Positions 59,596-64,000 of a DNA stretch of 64,000 bases are shown piece after piece (the first letter of the stretch is position 1; each line of letters begins with the position of its first letter). The position numbers and the translations under genes are program-made. Origin of the DNA: Cladorhizidae sp. MBARI D1340-BT2 (taxonomy: Eukaryota; Porifera; Demospongiae; Poecilosclerida; Cladorhizidae); the NCBI GenBank assembly GCA_028752905.1, contig JAQNBH010000002.1, positions 29,804,762-29,868,761 on the forward strand, given 5' to 3'. The notes under the pieces are model-generated. The model was given only the letters and a program-made list of their open reading frames with translations. It did no database searches and had not been told where the DNA came from.

Positions 59596-61294
59596 CAGTG
59601 CCGTATTATCTATAAGGCTGACTAGGCTGAAGCCTAGGGGCCCACCAAGAGCAGGGGCCTATGCAACCTTTTTTCTTTTAGTAACACTATGGATACGGTA
59701 AATGCTCCCTGCGCGTCACTGAAAATAATTTATAGGAATTCTCTTTGATACGAGAGATGCTAACGACATTAATCTATGTAAAAAGAAATTATGGTTCAAT
59801 TTATGTTAAATTTTGAAGCACAGTCAGGGATGGTCCGACCACATTCCTTGCTTCGCACATTCCCTCAACCTGGTCGGCAATTCCGCTGTGGACAACATTT
59901 CTGCTGCTTCAACGTTTTTTGAATTGGTAGAGAACGTCTACTGCTTTTTCAGTGCATCAACTCATCGTTGGGAACTTTTAGTCAATGCCCTTGGTGGCCC
60001 GCCTGTTGTCAAACACCTGAGTGACACTAGATGGGCTGCCCACTCCGATGCACTCAACTGTGGATAAAGGATGGTTTTAGAGCACAGAAAATCTGGACGA
60101 AACAGCCAAAGCACGACAAGAGGCAAGGGGTATTTTATCCAAGTTGAATACCTTGGAAAATTGCATCTTACTGGTGTTCTGGTCTGTCATCATGGAAAGG
60201 TTTCAACAGGCAAGCATAAAGCTGCAGAGCACAAATATGGATCTGAACGAGGCTGTGAAGCTCTTAAGATCATTGAATAATTATGTCGCCAGTTTAAGAG
60301 ATGCTTTTGAGGACTTGAGGAGAAAGGGAAGATCAAAATTGGTCTTGAAAATGAACCGGTGTACAAAGAAGATACCCAAAGAAAGAAACAAAGAAGTGTG
60401 AACCTCAGTCAAAATGATGGCAATTCTAAAGATACTGCTTTTTCAGGAAGGGGGAGTTTTAGGGTTACGGTGTTTCTTCCCATGATCACTTGTTAACAGC
60501 ACTTCAGAAGAGGCTGGAAGAATATGATGCGGTCTCCGGCTTCCATTAAAAAATGCACTCGGTAAACGGTGACCAACTAAGGGATGCGGCAGAGAGGCTG
60601 GTGAAAACTTACCAAGAAGACCTCAATACCAGCTTCCCTGAGGAAATTGTTCATTTCCAAGAGTACATGAATGAACCTGAATCTGATGTGTGGCTAAGTC
60701 AAAAAGGTGAAAATAAGGGGACCTTTATTGCATTGAGAATGCTTCAAACCATTGTTAACAACCTAATGCAGGATACTTATCCAAACATGTATATTTGTTT
60801 ACGCATTTACTTATCAATTATCGTCACAAACTGTTCTGGAGAGAGGTCTTTTTCTGCTCTGAAACATATTAGAATTACCGGCAATCCACTCTGAAAGATG
60901 AAAAGCTCAATCATTTGGCACTAATGCATGCAGAATCGTCTTTGCTCCAGAAATTAAATTTTAGCAATGAGCTGGATCATTTTGTCGAAAGATTAAAGAG
61001 AACAATGTTTAAGTAGCCAGATACATAATTATGTAGGACTATATATGTTTGACTTTACAGTACAGTACCGGTATTTTGAAATAGCTTTGCTTGAAATTGC
61101 TTCATGCTAATTAAAATTTGTCTGATAAGATGACATTGTTTTCTTTTGTTACTCCATTAATTACTTCATTTGGAATATTATTGTAATAAATTGTATGCAA
61201 GGAGTGCGTGAAATTCGAGTGGGGGGAAGGGGGTGTCCAGGGGCCAAAAGAAGCTCGGAGCCTAGGGGCCCTGCCATGGGTTAATACGGCACTG
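59596..61294 (+). mobile_element. hAT element with terminal inverted repeats, internally deleted transposase
   Basis: Both ends carry CAGTGCCGTATTA (59596-59608 and the reverse complement at 61282-61294), typical of hAT. A GCCTAGGGGCCC block lies just inside each end. Coding remnants on the plus strand: 59813-60063 (SDHIPCFAHSLNLVGNSAVD, FSASTHRWELLV, KHLSDTRWAAHSDA); 60144-60401 (MERFQQASIKLQS, then LRRKGRSKL); 60553-60894 (DAAERLVKTYQEDL, then NCSGERSFSALKHIR); and after a frameshift KDEKLNHLALMHAESSLLQK to a stop near 61015. This is a ZMYM1-like core and dimerisation end; the zinc-finger N-terminus is absent. A clean 8-bp target duplication was not seen (cccaaatg/cccatacc, 5 of 8). Confidence 0.8.
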
Positions 61295-61424
61295 CCCATA
61301 CCAAATAAGTAATGGTACAAATGAACTATGAATGTGCTATCCTATATAATTAACTATTATACCCAACAATTAATAATTTCAAAGTATTTGTTTGCATATC
61401 TCAATCATATTCCTAATGTCCAAT

Positions 61425-61880
61425 ATACTCTCTGCTCTTCTCCTTCACTGTGTTCTTGGCTCACTTTTGTACCAAATGTTTGCAAAGAATACAACAACAA
61501 AGAAACACAACATTACACAATCATTATAAATGTTCAATTTAGTATAATATATACAACGATAATATATATTGGAAAGCCACTTCACACCTGGAGTCCGATT
61601 TAAGATGCACTCTTATTTAACATGCTCTATAATCATGGACTAAGTTCTCTATCAAATCCAATTGACAAATTTAATGTATTGTACAATTTGATAAGCACTC
61701 TAATTAATTATTAGCCTGCACTTTAATTATATGCACATTCTAAGCTGCAATGTATTTCTTTTAACTTACACTGGCTTATTATATTCTTATTTAAAATACT
61801 AATAATTATGCTATCTGATACTCAATGTGTCACCTATATACTCTGTAATATAATTAATTTATTAAGTCTATTAAGATATA
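61425..61880 (+). repeat. dispersed repeat S, copy 2
   Basis: Partner of 44185-44640 (same orientation, about 17.2 kb apart), with the same block order and clear divergence. Confidence 0.75.
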
Positions 61881-62465
61881 AATTGTTTTAATGTTTGTTT
61901 GTTTTATAAAGATCATTAATCTCTTGTATAATAATATGTACGTTATTGTAGTTTTAAATGCACTCCATTAAAAAATTTATTTAATTTTTTCTCTATTATT
62001 AATTTTAATATTCTCTCTAATTAGATTTTTACTATGATAATTTATTTGTAATCTAATTTAGTTTGCTTTGTAATATATATATTCCATGTATGATAAATGT
62101 TAGTTTCATGTTTTCTATATAATCTAGTATTAATATTTAAAAAAATTTATTCCCTAATTTATTTTAATACCATACTCTAATACCATACCTAAATTGTAAA
62201 AGGCTGCAGAACCTTCTTGTCATGTGTGATATTTAGCCAATCAGAATACATTACTCTATTTCACCCATAGTGTGCAATAATTGTTGCTACTATGCGTGTG
62301 CAAACCACATTCATAATATGGTTATGAATTTGTTTTTGACGTACAGAAGTGGAATATGTATGGCAAGAACATGTGATGGTGTATATTGAAGTTTCGCATA
62401 AATATCACTCTTAATGTAGAGGAGATGGAAATTGCACTTGACATCACTCGTGCATATTATATTTT
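61881..62465. other. A/T-rich stretch, no gene recognised
   Basis: First part (to about 62170) resembles degraded CACTCTAAT-type sequence. The remainder has no motif. Confidence 0.4.
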
Positions 62466-62469
62466 GCCA

Positions 62470-62670
62470 TCACCACTACATTCCTCTGTATTCACACTGC
62501 TCAGCCACATGCAAGCCATCACTGTGGTCGTGCAAGTGTTGATTGCTGGGCCAGACATGGTCTAAGCTGCTCAGTGATGGCCATCATCTTCAACACGCTT
62601 CTATCCACTATGTCATCCATAGGTCTCTAACATCCAATGGGATCCCCTCTACACTGGAGATTCTTAAAGC
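62470..62670 (+). mobile_element. LINE fragment: zinc-finger region
   Basis: Plus-strand frames read CGRASVDCWARHGLSC. After a frameshift they read HHLQHASIHYVIHRSLTSNG and then IPSTLEIL, matching HGLSCRHSQGRLSRHGALND and IIHRSLT of the 57-kb LINE. Only about 200 bp survive. Confidence 0.6.
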
Positions 62671-63700
62671 TATATGCTATGACGGAAAAAATACTGGATA
62701 ATGTGAGCATCTTACCTTACAAAATGGCCAGAATATTGTTGAGGGATTCTTCTTCCCCTGATATGTTTTTACCTTTATATATTGCCATGGTTACTGCCAT
62801 GGTTACAAGCAGAGCAGGGTTAGTGACAAAGCTAAGCATAGTTACTTCTTTGTTGCCTTTGATGGGCACTGCTGTTGAGTTGGGACCTAACAATTGGAAG
62901 TTACGTAGATTGATTACACTCCATGATGTACACACTTCACTGTGTGTGTGGTGAGAGTGAGGGAGGACTGCAGCAGCAATACTGGGCACCTGGGCCCATC
63001 CCCGCCTCCATGACACTGGTTACTACTGTTATTATTATTGGCACCACCCTTTTAGAACGACCATTACTGTAATTACATTCCAGCAGAAGAAATGTAGCAT
63101 GCTAGTAGTGTGCCACCCACTTCACTGGCAGTTGAGAGTGTGGAACAGAAGACTAGTAGAACACTGCCAAAATTTAAGGAAGCAAGTCAGAGACTACATG
63201 GTTGAAAAAAATAATGCACTGGTTTAAGTATAAATAAATACCATTAGCTAGGTCCCCCATGAAGCTGGGCCTACATCCAACAGCAGCAGTCACCTATGGC
63301 TAAGATTAATCTAGCAAACTTTACCAGTACTACGTCAGGAACCGGCAAAAGAGAGAGTCCCTTCGACTAGCTAACCAAGTGAATATCAAACTGGATTATT
63401 GTATAAAACTACAATAATGAATTTGAGTACTTTATTATAACATATGACCACTACTCTCTAGATACTAGAGTTGCAGATATCACAATGTACATTCTACACT
63501 GTCCCTTCATCCCCCCAAAAGTCGCGTAATCAAACCCTTTACCAACCTTTGTCATTGGTAAAGGGTCTCGTGTTGTATTGGAGCTGCTCGCTCGTGCTCA
63601 GATATTGTCTGTGATTCATGGCTACGTTGAATTAATGGATGTTATACACGACGTGATGATGACCAGGCTAGTTACTCTATATTCCGATTCTTCCACTCCA
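62671..63700. other. unassigned stretch with a hairpin
   Basis: No accepted gene. A perfect inverted repeat (CCCTTTACCAA / TTGGTAAAGGG, loop CCTTTGTCA) lies at 63535-63565. Confidence 0.4.
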
Positions 63701-63706
63701 ACGTAA

Positions 63707-64000
63707 AGAGTCCACTACACTGCACACCATGTGTCACTAGCCAAGCAATTTCTGTGCTTCGTCTCATCTTTCCACTCGCTCTTCTCTCTGGCTGATCAGA
63801 CACTTGCCGCTAAGACACGTCGGCGCACTCCTCAGGCAGCTGGCCATCTCCCATTCTATGGCAAGCTACTAGGGCTCCCAATCCCTGGAACAAGAAGGCT
63901 TGTCCCTGACCCTGTGACCGCTATTCCTCATACATGCAACTGGTTAAACATCATCCCATGCAAGGTCCTCAGTCTACCAGAGTGGGAGTTCATCCTCTCC
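63707..64000 (+). CDS. open frame running off the window (partial, unknown)
   Basis: After a TAA at 63704-63706 the frame stays open for 98 codons to the edge and reads, in parts, SLAKQFLCFVSSFHSLFSLA, KTRRRTPQAAGHLPFYGKLL and LSLPEWEFILS. The base composition is richer in C and G than its surroundings. No ATG and no known domain were seen. It could be an exon or the start of another retroelement protein. Confidence 0.35.

Overview
The window looks like repeat-rich nuclear DNA of an animal. It is AT-rich, has no operons or bacterial gene packing, and has at least one exon bounded by a splice acceptor. It carries the usual animal mobile-element set: Penelope-like elements (PLEs), endonuclease-type LINEs, Ty3/gypsy elements, hAT, Mutator-like DNA transposons and MITE-like elements. 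The family mix (PLEs with a GIY-YIG tail, LINEs with a C-terminal restriction-like endonuclease, ZMYM1-like hATs, an OTU-protease repeat) suggests a marine invertebrate such as a sponge or cnidarian. That is an inference and not proven. All similarity calls come from motif recognition by eye; no search was run.

Layout. 0-3.5 kb: hAT fragment, then two PLE pieces head to head. 4.5-5.5 kb: 56-bp minisatellite with a higher-order period. 6-9.9 kb: PLE terminal repeat with a hammerhead-like motif, LINE fragment, nearly full PLE. 10.8-14.9 kb: decayed Mutator-like transposase and a decayed PIN-like ORF on the same strand, separated by a perfect hairpin. 15.5-16 kb: MITE-like element. 16.4-18.5 kb: second PLE. 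18.6-26.4 kb: LINE and PLE fragments in very long (TTA/TAA)n tracts. 26.4-27.2 kb: the only gene that looks like a functioning host gene, a SAM-dependent methyltransferase exon (minus strand). 28.4-29.8, 35.6-38.2, 46.2-47.4 and 50.9-52.5 kb: copies of a composite dispersed repeat with a 46-bp minisatellite. 32-34.2 kb: a second LINE+PLE composite like that at 19.4-22.9 kb. 38.2-40.4, 42.1-42.5 and 48.1-50.3 kb: three Ty3/gypsy remnants. 43.7-44.1 and 52.7-53.2 kb: two decayed OTU-protease copies. 54.4-61.3 kb: two hAT remnants around a large degenerate CACTCTAAT array, which contains a 5'-truncated LINE with an unbroken 516-codon frame. The right edge has an open frame running off the window.

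Functionally this is a graveyard of nested elements. Apart from the methyltransferase exon and the 57-58.8 kb LINE, every coding region is interrupted by frameshifts, stops or deletions. The points most worth attention are the paired PIN-like/Mutator ORFs, the duplicated LINE-PLE composite, the hammerhead-like motif in the PLE terminal repeats, the link between LINE 3' ends and TTA microsatellites, and the OTU-containing repeat.
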